This document shows positions 45,527-54,668 of a DNA stretch of 64,000 nt, in pieces. Positions within the stretch are counted from its first letter, which is position 1; every line of letters begins with the position of its first letter. Position numbers and translations under genes: made by a program. The DNA comes from Pseudomonadaceae bacterium (GTDB lineage: Bacteria > Pseudomonadota > Gammaproteobacteria > Pseudomonadales > Azotimanducaceae), in NCBI GenBank assembly GCA_024743175.1, contig JANSXA010000003.1:372001-436000 (forward strand), in the 5' to 3' direction. The notes under the pieces are model-generated. The model ran no database searches, had not been told where the DNA came from, and was given only the letters and a program-made list of their open reading frames with translations.

Positions 45527-45830
45527 TTTTTTGCTCTCCTCGATAGTGGTTTGGCTCAGGCTATAACATCGGTGCAGAACTCGTACACCGTTGTCGAAAA
45601 ATCTTCAGTAGCGAACAACATCAGCTGGTGATCTGCATCTGTAAACAGCATTCTTTTCACTGAGGGACGTGTATTGGAGAATGCATGCTCAGGATTCCAG
45701 CTCGGTAGATGATTCGGCTCCCAATTACACCGATAGCTGAAAGAGATATATCAATCATTTTGTGACACCGGAAAAACTACAACACAGGTCACTACTGGTA
45801 CTCGGTCAGTAATGAGTATGCGGAACCGAG
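45527..45830. other. Non-coding interval
   Basis: I see no gene in this 304-bp stretch between the VOC gene and the PPOX fragment. It contains short frames only, and probably the VOC promoter. Confidence 0.4.
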
Positions 45831-46035
45831 CGCTGATGCTGAAGTTGCCGGTGCTCACCTTGCGCAAGCAAGATTGCAGATGGGGCGTAAATACAACGTC
45901 AGCCATGGACAGCCCGCTGTCGAAGACTCGCCGCCAAATAGTGCAACCGCGCGGGGTAAACACGGCCGTTGCATAGTCTTTAAACCAGACGTTCGCGTAA
46001 CCTGGGATAACTGCAAGGTCGCGAGTTTGGGTTGA
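45831..46035 (+). pseudogene. C-terminal fragment of a PPOX-class protein
   Basis: Encodes ADAEVAGAHLAQARLQMGRK, then YNVSHGQPAVEDSPPNSATA, RGKHGRCIVFKPDVRVTWDN, CKVASLG-stop. This is clearly homologous to the last 68 residues of the PPOX gene at 36.0 kb (about 70% identical by eye). The flavin-binding core is absent, so this is a broken paralogue. Confidence 0.85.
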
Positions 46036-46057
46036 TGGCTGAGTTGTGACTTGGGGT

Positions 46058-47509
46058 TCAGCTGTTCCTGTCTACCATATCCCTACCAAGCCGACGCCAG
46101 GTCAGCAGGAAGAACAGCGAACTGGAAGCGTACAGCAGAGCCATAATGACCATCGCCGACTGTAAGCTCTGAGAGTAAACCTCGCCGCAGACATTCTGCA
46201 GATTGTCACTCAACGCACCAATAACCGACGGATGACATTGATTTCGCAGCAGCTCGTCAGCTGCCACGCCAAGCTCGGCAGCGCCGCTGACAAAGAAAAT
46301 ATCCGAGATGGCACCAATGAAAAGAGGACCAAACCCATAGCCGATCAGGTTGGCAACAAACAGGAGTACAGCCGTTGCCATGGCGCGAACACGCATGCTC
46401 ACAACACCCTGGCCAATCGTGTATTGCGCAGCAAGATAGCCGTATTTGACGAAACCGCCAATAATCAGTCCGAAAGCAGCAAACAGTAGACTCTGTGTGG
46501 TGAAGGCAAAGATATAAAATGGTATCGACAAGGCCAAACCAATGGCCGGCACCCAGGCGATTGCCCCCGGGTGCTTCTGGTAAAGTTTTGTTGCCAGCCA
46601 GCCACACGCGAAGGTACCGATGGCGGATGACAACGATACCGGCGTGTTGATCCAGATGGCGGCCTGGCCCGTGGTGATTTCGTGAGCTCGGACCAGAAAG
46701 ATGGACTGGAAAGAGGAGATGCCGTAACCACAGAAAGCAGCCACAGTTGCGCCAGCCGTCATGTACCAGAACGCGGGTTTGGTGGTTAGTTCGTTGATGG
46801 CCTCGCGCAGCGAAACCTGCTCTTTGGATTGAGTTCCAGCTGGATCGGTATAGCCGCGTGGTGGTTCTTTGACCGTCAATTTGAAAACAATGGCAATCAA
46901 AAGGCCGGGCAAACCGACGACGAAAAACGCGGTGCGCCAGTCGAACATATCGGTCACCCAACCACCAATCAGGTTGGCGAACATCGTGCCCAGGGTTACA
47001 CCCATGGCGTAAACACCCAGCGCTTGGGACCTGTCGCGCGGTGCGTAGTAGTCGGCAATCAAAGAATTAGCCGGTGGTGTACAGCCTGCCTCACCAATGC
47101 CTACGCCGACGCGACACATCAGCAAAATCCAGAACGCGCCGATGGTGAGCGAGCCAATGGTGACATCGGTTGCAAGCCCACAGAGCGCCGTCATTAGAGA
47201 CCACAGGGCAACACAGACAGTCATGATCCAGACACGATTAGCCCTATCGGCAAACCGGGCCAGAGGAATGCCCACAATCGTATAGAGAAGGGCAAAACCG
47301 AAACCGGTCAGAAGCCCGAACTGGGTGTCGGAAATGCCCAGCTCCGGCACAAGATCCGGACCGACAACGGCGAGCAGGCCGCGGTCTACAAAATTCATAA
47401 TGTAGATAAGTGTCAGAGCTGAAAGAACGTAAGTTCGGTAACGTTTGGTACCGAAACCGGTGTTTTTACCCTGCGCTTCAGCTTCTTCGGATGCGGTGGC
47501 GGCTGTCAT
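46058..47509 (-). CDS. MFS transporter (spinster-like group)
   Basis: A 483-residue transporter with twelve membrane helices. The N-terminal motif RTYVLSALTLIYIMNFVDRG, then GFALLYTIVGIPLARFADRA, resembles spinster-like MFS proteins common in catabolic clusters of marine Gammaproteobacteria. An extra loop of about 40 residues before the last helix contains Cys residues (RNQCHPSVIGALSDNLQNVC). The substrate is unknown. Confidence 0.9.
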   Translation of the reverse strand: MTAATASEEAEAQGKNTGFGTKRYRTYVLSALTLIYIMNFVDRGLLAVVGPDLVPELGISDTQFGLLTGFGFALLYTIVGIPLARFADRANRVWIMTVCVALWSLMTALCGLATDVTIGSLTIGAFWILLMCRVGVGIGEAGCTPPANSLIADYYAPRDRSQALGVYAMGVTLGTMFANLIGGWVTDMFDWRTAFFVVGLPGLLIAIVFKLTVKEPPRGYTDPAGTQSKEQVSLREAINELTTKPAFWYMTAGATVAAFCGYGISSFQSIFLVRAHEITTGQAAIWINTPVSLSSAIGTFACGWLATKLYQKHPGAIAWVPAIGLALSIPFYIFAFTTQSLLFAAFGLIIGGFVKYGYLAAQYTIGQGVVSMRVRAMATAVLLFVANLIGYGFGPLFIGAISDIFFVSGAAELGVAADELLRNQCHPSVIGALSDNLQNVCGEVYSQSLQSAMVIMALLYASSSLFFLLTWRRLGRDMVDRNS

Positions 47510-47675
47510 GTAGGAACTTCCCCAGAATGTGCAAAAATTATTATAGCGGGAACTGCGATTGCTTCAGTTCGCTTTGTTTTCCGGTACAGAAGATATCAGT
47601 GTATAGCCAGACGTGCATGGTTCTTTCTGATTGAATCGAGACACCCTTCGATCGCCTCAGGGTTGCGGGGGCGAC

Positions 47676-50600
47676 TTACTGCTCGCCGGCCCTCAGCAAT
47701 ATGATGCGTAATACGGCACTCGACGCACAGGCACTGGGAGGACAGTCGCCATTGCTGAGCGGGTTGGAGCCTTCAGCAATTTCTTCCCCGTCGCTGAACC
47801 CATCCCCATCTGTGTCTGCGTTGTTGGGGTCGGTTCGCACCAGGGGGTTATCGTTGCCTTGGAACAAAGTAAGATCGGTGTCGGCGTTTGGTGTGACAAG
47901 GCCGCGTTCTGCACCATCCTGCAACCCATCATCGTCACTGTCAGCATCACACGGATCCGTCTCACCCAGGTCTACTAAACCATTGCGATTGAGATCCTCA
48001 ATGCCATCGGGTAACCCGTCGTTGTCAGTATCTGCATCGTTCACAGCAGTACAACTGGCATTCTCGAGATCGTCTTGAATGCCATCCCCGTCACTATCGG
48101 TGCCTGCATCAACAATAGTCAACGTAGGTCCGGGGAATGATGTCGCTGTAGCCATGGTGTAGCTGCTTGCCAGTGTTTGAGCTGGGATTGGCGGCGCTTC
48201 GGTAATCACATTCAGTAAACCGAACTGTAGAGGCACGCCAACGCCTAACTCGAAAAGGTCGCCTAGCGCGCCGCCCACGCTGGCTTTCATATAGCTGGTT
48301 TCCGCGGCGAGTTTAACGGCGTACTCCGAGGTGCTGGTGAACTGGTTGTTGGCAAAAGAGTATTCAACACTCACCTCTGTACCACCTTCTGGTTGTAAGA
48401 CCTGCACCGAGGTTAACCCATCACCGTTAGCGGGTACCTCTACCGGATAAGGGGCGCCAGCCGCTACTTGCATATATTGTCCCTGGTTAAGATCCCAAAC
48501 CTGCACTGGGACGCTGAAGCGCAATATGGCTTGCAGATTCGGTTCAAATGTTAAAGAAGAATCCCAACCCGTCCATAACACCAGGTCGAGGTCAATGGCG
48601 TCAACGCTGAAGGTGGCGATAAGGGGAATGCCTAAAGAAGCGCCCAGGCAGGCGGTACCGGCTGAGTTGACACAGACGATACCGTCCAGATCCAGTTCGT
48701 ACCTGAACACGTCCGAACTCAAATCCGAATTGTTCATTATGAATGAATCGATGAAACTCTCGGCTGAACCATCGAGGGCTGCCAGATTCAACGTTGGACG
48801 AAACTTGTTAGGCACCGTGTTGATCAGGTGACCCTGGTCATTTAGAAAATGACGCCTGGGTTCCACCGTGTCCAGGCTGAAGTTACTTGGCGCACCCCCG
48901 TTGAAACCCCGGGAACCCACATCACTGGGATCGCGCAGGCTTACAGGAGAGCTCAATTCAGGGATCTGTATCTGGAACTCCATCAAGTTGGTATCAAAGC
49001 TCAGTTTCTCGGGCATACCAAACCTGATGCAGAGGTTCGGGTTGATTTTTTTAAGCGTACAGCCGAACGGAATGTTGATAGAAACCGGCAGTTGGGTGCC
49101 CGGCGACCACAATCCGAAAACATCCGCGTCGGTAATGGAGACGTCTGCTTGAATAAATGACGGTACCCCGGGCACATCGTTGAGCATGCGAAAATCCAGC
49201 GCATCGCCAATTCGCCAATCAATAGCAGCCAGTTCGAAGCTTCTCTGTTCAGTGAGGTCAATCAAATTTCGGGTTGTATGCAACTGATCACCGTTTTCAG
49301 GATTGATAGACCAGATTTCTGCGTCGGTGGTGAAGCCCATATTGACGTCTAAAGAAAGCGACGTGAGGAAATTTGGCCAGCGAGACGACATGCATGATCC
49401 GACACTTAAAGCCTGCTGAGCAGTGCAGTCAGAGGTTGTACCGTCAAAGCGTGGACCCACAAAAGACTGCGGTATGTGATCCAGGTGCAGAGTGAAAGGC
49501 GCTCCCGGTGCCACAACCGAGTTGTCGACGCGTACATATGCGTCGGTATTGTAGTAGACGTCTACCTCGCCGGGATTTGCACTCGATAAACCAGGCGTGA
49601 TGGTCAGCCCGCCTGTAACGCCTACGGTCTGGGTCACTTCCGCACCTATCTGGTACTCTCGATCGGGTAGCGGTGTACCCGTAGCCGGGCGTGGGCCAAA
49701 GCCTTCGCCGACGTAAATGGATGTTGGGCTTACGTAGGGGCCGCCGATAAGATTGTTAACATCATTGATAGAAAAGCTTTGCTCAGAATTTATGGCCACC
49801 CCAAGCACTTCGGTACAACCGTTGGTGTAGTCATCCAGGGGCGCGATCACACCTGTGGTTATACTGGCGCAACAGGAAATAGTTCGACTCGCGAAACTGA
49901 CGTTGCCGCCGTTTATGCATTCGTTACGAGTGGGCGTTACAGTAAGGTTGCGACAAGCGACAATTTCGTCATGCACTGGAATAGTCGTCGAATTCGCCTG
50001 ACACTGCGCAACGCCTTCATCCCATATGTCCTGGCTGGTGATTGTACCGGGGGAGCGGGTTAGCGTGATGACGTTTCCGTCGCGGATCGTACCGCCGGTT
50101 TGTTCAGCGACCAGAGGCGCTAGATCGACAAACGTCGGATCAGGCAAGCTGTTGAATAGGGGCTGATTGGTAGCTTCAAACGCCAGCCGATTGAGTTGTG
50201 TCAGTGGTAAACCACCGGCGTTAGGTTGATCGGGTACGGTGCCGAAGATGTACGTTTCTTCACCGTCTAAAAAGCCATCGGCGTCACTGTCTGCTAGTGT
50301 CGGGTCGAGCCCCAGACGTTGTTCGTCGCTGTTAGATAACCCATCATTGTCAGCGTCGCGAGATGCGTCGCCAGCCTCCCGAGGATTGAAACCGTTAGTT
50401 ATTTCAAAGCCGTCCAGCAAGCCATCTCCGTCGGTGTCTGAGCTGTTCGGGTTGCTGTTATGCACGTTAACTTCAGCCTGATCAGATACGCCGTCATCGT
50501 CGGTATCGGGGAGGCTGGGGTTAGTGCCGGCAAGTTGCTCCTCGAGGTTTGTCAGACCATCGTCATCAGGGTCGTCATTTGCGCTTTCTGCCACGCCAGG

Positions 50601-52679
50601 ATCGAAACCGAAGTCAACTTCAAAACCGTCGTTCATACCATCGCCGTCACTGTCCGCGATGAGCGGATTTGTACCGTTCGGCTCTTCCAGGCCATCAGCC
50701 AGGCCGTCGTTGTCGGAGTCGGCGTTAAGGGGGTCGGTGCCTGCGGTGAGCTCTGCAGCATCGTATAAGGCATCGCCGTCGGTGTCGGCGCGCAATGGAT
50801 TGGTGTTATAGGTATTGACCTCCTCGGCATCTGTCAGAGTGTCGCCGTCTGTGTCGGGCGACAATGCGCTGGTTTCGAGGGTCAAAACTTCTTCACCATC
50901 ATCCAGGCCGTCGCCGTCGGTATCTGCAACCTGGGCCTGGGTGCCAAGCTCCTGTTCTTGTGCGTTAGTCAGACCGTCCTGATCCAGATCACCTTGTGCA
51001 TCGCTGCTGTTGGGGTCGAGACCGTTGGTAACTTCATAGCCATCAAGCAGACCATCACCGTCTGTATCATCGTTTAAGGGGTCGCTTGCGACGGCAAGTT
51101 CCGCTGCATCGCTCAGGCCATCATCGTCGCTATCTGCATTGTAGGGGTCTGTACCGGAGGCTGGTTCTGCGATATTGGGCAGACCGTCATTGTCACTGTC
51201 AGGGTCCAGCTCCAGGGAGACAAGCTGCCAGTGGGTGCGACCGGTTCCGGTGGAAAAACCGGAACCCCACTCAACTGTGGGCGTCGAGATAGAAGCAACG
51301 TATCGTCCGGCCAGGTTTTCCGCCAGGACTGCGCCATCGACCAGGATGTCGGCGGTACCGGAAGAGGGGTCGTAGACAACTTGTATATCATGGTAATCGG
51401 TTGTGGCCCCGATGTTGTGTTGCGTGCTTTCTCCGGAAGGCTGAAGCAGCATGTCGCCATCTGCAGTTACCCCAAACAGAGCGCCAAACTCGCGCACACC
51501 ACCACTGACCAGGATACGGACGAACATCGTTCTGGAATATGATGTGGCTTCAGCAACGCCGTTGTTAAAAGGTCGAACTCGAACACGGGCACGCATTTCC
51601 CAGTGACGGTCGTTGCTGGCAGGGGAGGGATTAAGCGAGTAAACGCCTCGATTTGCACTCCCGGTACCGGCGTCAGTGATGCGCCAGAACGGACAGGGGA
51701 ATTCGCAATTGCCTGCGCCAAGATCTTCATCACCTGGTTGCCATGACTGGCCGACGGTGGTTGTTGGCCTGAGCCATCCCGCCAGTACCGGGTCCGCATC
51801 CAGTTGGGTGAGCGCGACGATATTCTCACAAAAACCGTCGTTGTCGACGTCTTGTCCTGTGGGACAGTAAACACCTTCAGTTGTATCCAGAGCGCTTTGA
51901 CAATCGGTATCGGCGCCGCTGAAATCAGTTAAGCCGTCGCCATCATTGTCGATACCGTCGCTACATGCCGCGTCGCCGCTTGTGAAGCTCACTCGTGCGT
52001 AGCGGCCGACACCTACAGGGGTGGTTCCACCATCGCCGAAGTTAACTCGCCGTAAAGTGCTGCTTAAACCAGACCATGCGGCGGCTTGCAGTTGCCCGTT
52101 AATGTAAACCTCAGCAAGGTCGGTATTGGCATCAAAGCTGATAGCCACGTGCAGGTAATCTGTGCGACCAACCTGGCTGGGTTCAATCGAGATGTCCACC
52201 GGGTCTGGGAAGCTGCCACCAGTCAGGTCGATGAGGGTGGCGCCGTCAGCGTTGCTGCCGAAGTTCATTAAAAAGCGCTGCTCGCCATTGGCAGCCTCCA
52301 ACAACATGCCACTGTCCACGGCATCAGACAGATTGACCACCCGCACCCGTGCCTCATAGGTCCAGGATTCTGTGTTGGCAGGCCCAGCAATTTCGTAGCG
52401 TAAACGTCCGCTTGAGTTGCTGTTGATCTGCCACGATCGGATATCTGGAAAATCTGGATCAGGAAATATCGAAGTGCCGCCCACGCCGCTATCGCCTGAA
52501 GTCACCACCCAACTTGCTGACAATGGGTTTTGTGCGCCAACGTGGACCGCAGCTCTGCTCAGACCGGGCAGCAGGATAAGAAGCAGAAGTAGCAGGAAGG
52601 AGCGTTTTCCCGAGCGTAAAAATCGCACGGACAATCTGTGGCTGTTCATCCTACGGTCATGCATTCGTCGCCCGGTCAT
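47676..52679 (-). CDS. Giant exported protein with LamG-like domains and thrombospondin type-3 repeats
   Basis: A 1667-residue precursor. ATG 52679 has AAGGG 6 nt upstream; the first 33 residues are basic and precede a hydrophobic signal (FLLLLLLILLPGLSRAA). Two LamG-like jelly-roll domains (about 45-225 and 295-485) flank a Ca-type spacer (CSDGIDNDGDGLTDF). About ten TSP3-like calcium repeats follow (about 490-815, D.D.DGL.D..E), then a 700-residue beta-rich region of no recognised family with several Cys, and three or four more TSP3 repeats near the end (about 1535-1645). It is probably secreted or at the outer surface, rigidified by calcium. No catalytic motif. Confidence 0.88.
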   Translation of the reverse strand: MTGRRMHDRRMNSHRLSVRFLRSGKRSFLLLLLLILLPGLSRAAVHVGAQNPLSASWVVTSGDSGVGGTSIFPDPDFPDIRSWQINSNSSGRLRYEIAGPANTESWTYEARVRVVNLSDAVDSGMLLEAANGEQRFLMNFGSNADGATLIDLTGGSFPDPVDISIEPSQVGRTDYLHVAISFDANTDLAEVYINGQLQAAAWSGLSSTLRRVNFGDGGTTPVGVGRYARVSFTSGDAACSDGIDNDGDGLTDFSGADTDCQSALDTTEGVYCPTGQDVDNDGFCENIVALTQLDADPVLAGWLRPTTTVGQSWQPGDEDLGAGNCEFPCPFWRITDAGTGSANRGVYSLNPSPASNDRHWEMRARVRVRPFNNGVAEATSYSRTMFVRILVSGGVREFGALFGVTADGDMLLQPSGESTQHNIGATTDYHDIQVVYDPSSGTADILVDGAVLAENLAGRYVASISTPTVEWGSGFSTGTGRTHWQLVSLELDPDSDNDGLPNIAEPASGTDPYNADSDDDGLSDAAELAVASDPLNDDTDGDGLLDGYEVTNGLDPNSSDAQGDLDQDGLTNAQEQELGTQAQVADTDGDGLDDGEEVLTLETSALSPDTDGDTLTDAEEVNTYNTNPLRADTDGDALYDAAELTAGTDPLNADSDNDGLADGLEEPNGTNPLIADSDGDGMNDGFEVDFGFDPGVAESANDDPDDDGLTNLEEQLAGTNPSLPDTDDDGVSDQAEVNVHNSNPNSSDTDGDGLLDGFEITNGFNPREAGDASRDADNDGLSNSDEQRLGLDPTLADSDADGFLDGEETYIFGTVPDQPNAGGLPLTQLNRLAFEATNQPLFNSLPDPTFVDLAPLVAEQTGGTIRDGNVITLTRSPGTITSQDIWDEGVAQCQANSTTIPVHDEIVACRNLTVTPTRNECINGGNVSFASRTISCCASITTGVIAPLDDYTNGCTEVLGVAINSEQSFSINDVNNLIGGPYVSPTSIYVGEGFGPRPATGTPLPDREYQIGAEVTQTVGVTGGLTITPGLSSANPGEVDVYYNTDAYVRVDNSVVAPGAPFTLHLDHIPQSFVGPRFDGTTSDCTAQQALSVGSCMSSRWPNFLTSLSLDVNMGFTTDAEIWSINPENGDQLHTTRNLIDLTEQRSFELAAIDWRIGDALDFRMLNDVPGVPSFIQADVSITDADVFGLWSPGTQLPVSINIPFGCTLKKINPNLCIRFGMPEKLSFDTNLMEFQIQIPELSSPVSLRDPSDVGSRGFNGGAPSNFSLDTVEPRRHFLNDQGHLINTVPNKFRPTLNLAALDGSAESFIDSFIMNNSDLSSDVFRYELDLDGIVCVNSAGTACLGASLGIPLIATFSVDAIDLDLVLWTGWDSSLTFEPNLQAILRFSVPVQVWDLNQGQYMQVAAGAPYPVEVPANGDGLTSVQVLQPEGGTEVSVEYSFANNQFTSTSEYAVKLAAETSYMKASVGGALGDLFELGVGVPLQFGLLNVITEAPPIPAQTLASSYTMATATSFPGPTLTIVDAGTDSDGDGIQDDLENASCTAVNDADTDNDGLPDGIEDLNRNGLVDLGETDPCDADSDDDGLQDGAERGLVTPNADTDLTLFQGNDNPLVRTDPNNADTDGDGFSDGEEIAEGSNPLSNGDCPPSACASSAVLRIILLRAGEQ

Positions 52680-52854
52680 ACAATCCCTTCTTTCAATTTG
52701 GACTTACTCTATATAAGACGCGATTTGTCATCGAATCTGCTAAAACTATCTGCAGGGTTAAATGTTGCTGCTTATTTGCATAGCAATAATTAATTGACAA
52801 AAAGACTGTTATTGGTCTTATACGGGTAACTCCTGGTACATGCTAGAGAAGACT

Positions 52855-54084
52855 ATGTTTGAGCGCACCGGTCCGCTGAAGGACATCACCATCATCGATT
52901 GCACAATGGCGCTGGCTGGTCCGTTTGGCACGGCCATGCTGGCTGATCTGGGTGCCAACGTGATCAAGGTGGAACCACCCCGCGGAGATGGTGCAAGGCC
53001 GTCACCGCCGCTGCCACCGGATTATGCCAATGTCGGCGCTGAAGAATCAGCAGGTGTCGACTATGGTGGCTACTTTGCGTCTATTAATCGCAACAAGCGC
53101 AGCATCGTTCTGGACTTAAAGCTGGATAAAGACAAGGAAACGCTGTTATCCCTTTGTGAACACGCGGATGCCATTGTCGAGAACATGCGCGCCGGAGTGA
53201 TGGACAAGTTGGGTGTGGGTTACGACGCCGTGAAAACCAGGAACCCCGCGATTGTATATGGCTGCATTCGTGGGTTTGGTGACCCAAGAACCGGCGAGAG
53301 CCCTTATGCGCAGTGGCCAGCTTATGACATCGTCGCTCAGGCGATGAGCGGGCACGCGCACATAACGGGTCCTGAAGATGGTGAAGGCGGTTATCCAAGT
53401 GGTGTCAGTGTTGGGGATATTTATCCGGGTACGTTGATGGCTTTGGGTGTGGTATCAGCCATTCACAATGCCCGTGCCACTGGCGAAGGGCAGTTTTTTG
53501 ATGTGGCGATGTACGACGCCATGCTGGCTTTTTGTGAAACGGTGGTCTGCAACTACGGTTACCGGCAAAAATCCCTAGGACCGCGGGGGCAGCATCATCC
53601 CAACCTCATGCCATTTGGTATCTTTCCAACCAGCGATGGTGGCGTGGCCCTGGCGTGTCCAGGTCCTAATCATTGGCAATTGCTCTGCAGCGCAATGGGT
53701 CGCGAAGATCTGGTCACAGATGAGCGGTGTAAGAACACCTATGTCAGGAGAAGGAATCAGGTCTTCGTGGAAGCGCAGATCTCGGCCTGGACCTCGTCGC
53801 TCAGCAAGCAGGATGTCATGCAGGCATTGGGTGGCAAGGTGCCCTGCGGGCCGGTAAATACCGCAGAAGACATCTTCAATGACCCTCATGTAGAGGCGCG
53901 AAACATGATTACGCGTTTCCAGTTACCAGGAGATAACCCTGAAGTCGCAATTGTCGGCACGCCACTGAAATTCACCCGAACAAAAGCAGGGTTCTACCGC
54001 CCGCCGCCGAGACACGGTGAACACACTGAAGAGGTGCTAAAAGAGTTCAACATAACAGGCCAATCAGAGGTGCGGACAAGTTAA
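52855..54084 (+). CDS. CaiB/BaiF (family III) CoA-transferase
   Basis: A 409-residue enzyme from ATG 52855 (GAGAAG just upstream); an ATG at 52840 would give 414. Family III CoA-transferases exchange CoA between carboxylic acids via an Asp-CoA anhydride. Seen: GPFGTAMLADLGANVIKVEP, then RNKRSIVLDLK, GVMDKLGVGYDAV and PAYDIVAQAMSG with the catalytic Asp. It is divergent from the giant gene (161 bp to its start). Substrates not deducible. Confidence 0.92.
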   Translation: MFERTGPLKDITIIDCTMALAGPFGTAMLADLGANVIKVEPPRGDGARPSPPLPPDYANVGAEESAGVDYGGYFASINRNKRSIVLDLKLDKDKETLLSLCEHADAIVENMRAGVMDKLGVGYDAVKTRNPAIVYGCIRGFGDPRTGESPYAQWPAYDIVAQAMSGHAHITGPEDGEGGYPSGVSVGDIYPGTLMALGVVSAIHNARATGEGQFFDVAMYDAMLAFCETVVCNYGYRQKSLGPRGQHHPNLMPFGIFPTSDGGVALACPGPNHWQLLCSAMGREDLVTDERCKNTYVRRRNQVFVEAQISAWTSSLSKQDVMQALGGKVPCGPVNTAEDIFNDPHVEARNMITRFQLPGDNPEVAIVGTPLKFTRTKAGFYRPPPRHGEHTEEVLKEFNITGQSEVRTS

Positions 54085-54108
54085 GTGACACTCTGGCAGC
54101 CTATCGAG

Positions 54109-54555
54109 ATGAAAAACATCTATAAACGACATCGACTCCCACCTTCAGTCTTCCACTATACGCAATCATCCAATATGCGGTTTGGCTCTACTACCGCTTC
54201 AATCTCAGTATTCGTGAAGAGTCGTGGCAAGCAGCACTATCTCTGGCGTGCAGTCGATCAAGATGGCGGATTTGTAGATGTCTATTTGCAAGAGCGACGA
54301 GACACCCAGGCAACGAAACGCTTCTTCCAACGTTTTCTGAAATCCGGCGGCACTCCCAGAGAAATCATCACGGACAAACTGGGAAGCTATGGTGTAGCAC
54401 ACGGAGAATTGACTCCTGAAACAAGACACAACACGGACCAATGTGGCAACAATCGAGCAGAACTTTCTCATCAACCCACCCGCGTCCGGGAACGAGTTAT
54501 GCGTCGGTTCAAATCAATTAAGCAGGTACAACTTTCAGTCAGTCCGGGAGGTTAA
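54109..54555 (+). pseudogene. IS6-family transposase, frameshifted and truncated
   Basis: Two frames together spell an IS6 transposase: YKRHRLPPSVFH, then in the next frame QYAVWLYYRFNLSIREE, then back to SRGKQHYLWRAVDQDGGFVD and SHQPTRVRERVMRRFKSIK. The HTH-to-DDE linker is deleted, and the protein ends early. It sits directly between the CoA-transferase and the second giant gene. Confidence 0.85.
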
Positions 54556-54668
54556 CTTTTTAGCACCGTTTTTACCTCACATCCCCAACTTATTGTCAGT
54601 TTTGTTAGCAGATTTGCTGTGCTTTATCGTCTTAGGAGTTGAGCTGGAACTGACTATTTGGATTGTTG

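Noticed and set aside
45590-45700. 33-codon minus-strand frame before the VOC gene
   Set aside because: No ribosome-binding site and no recognisable homologue; likely chance.
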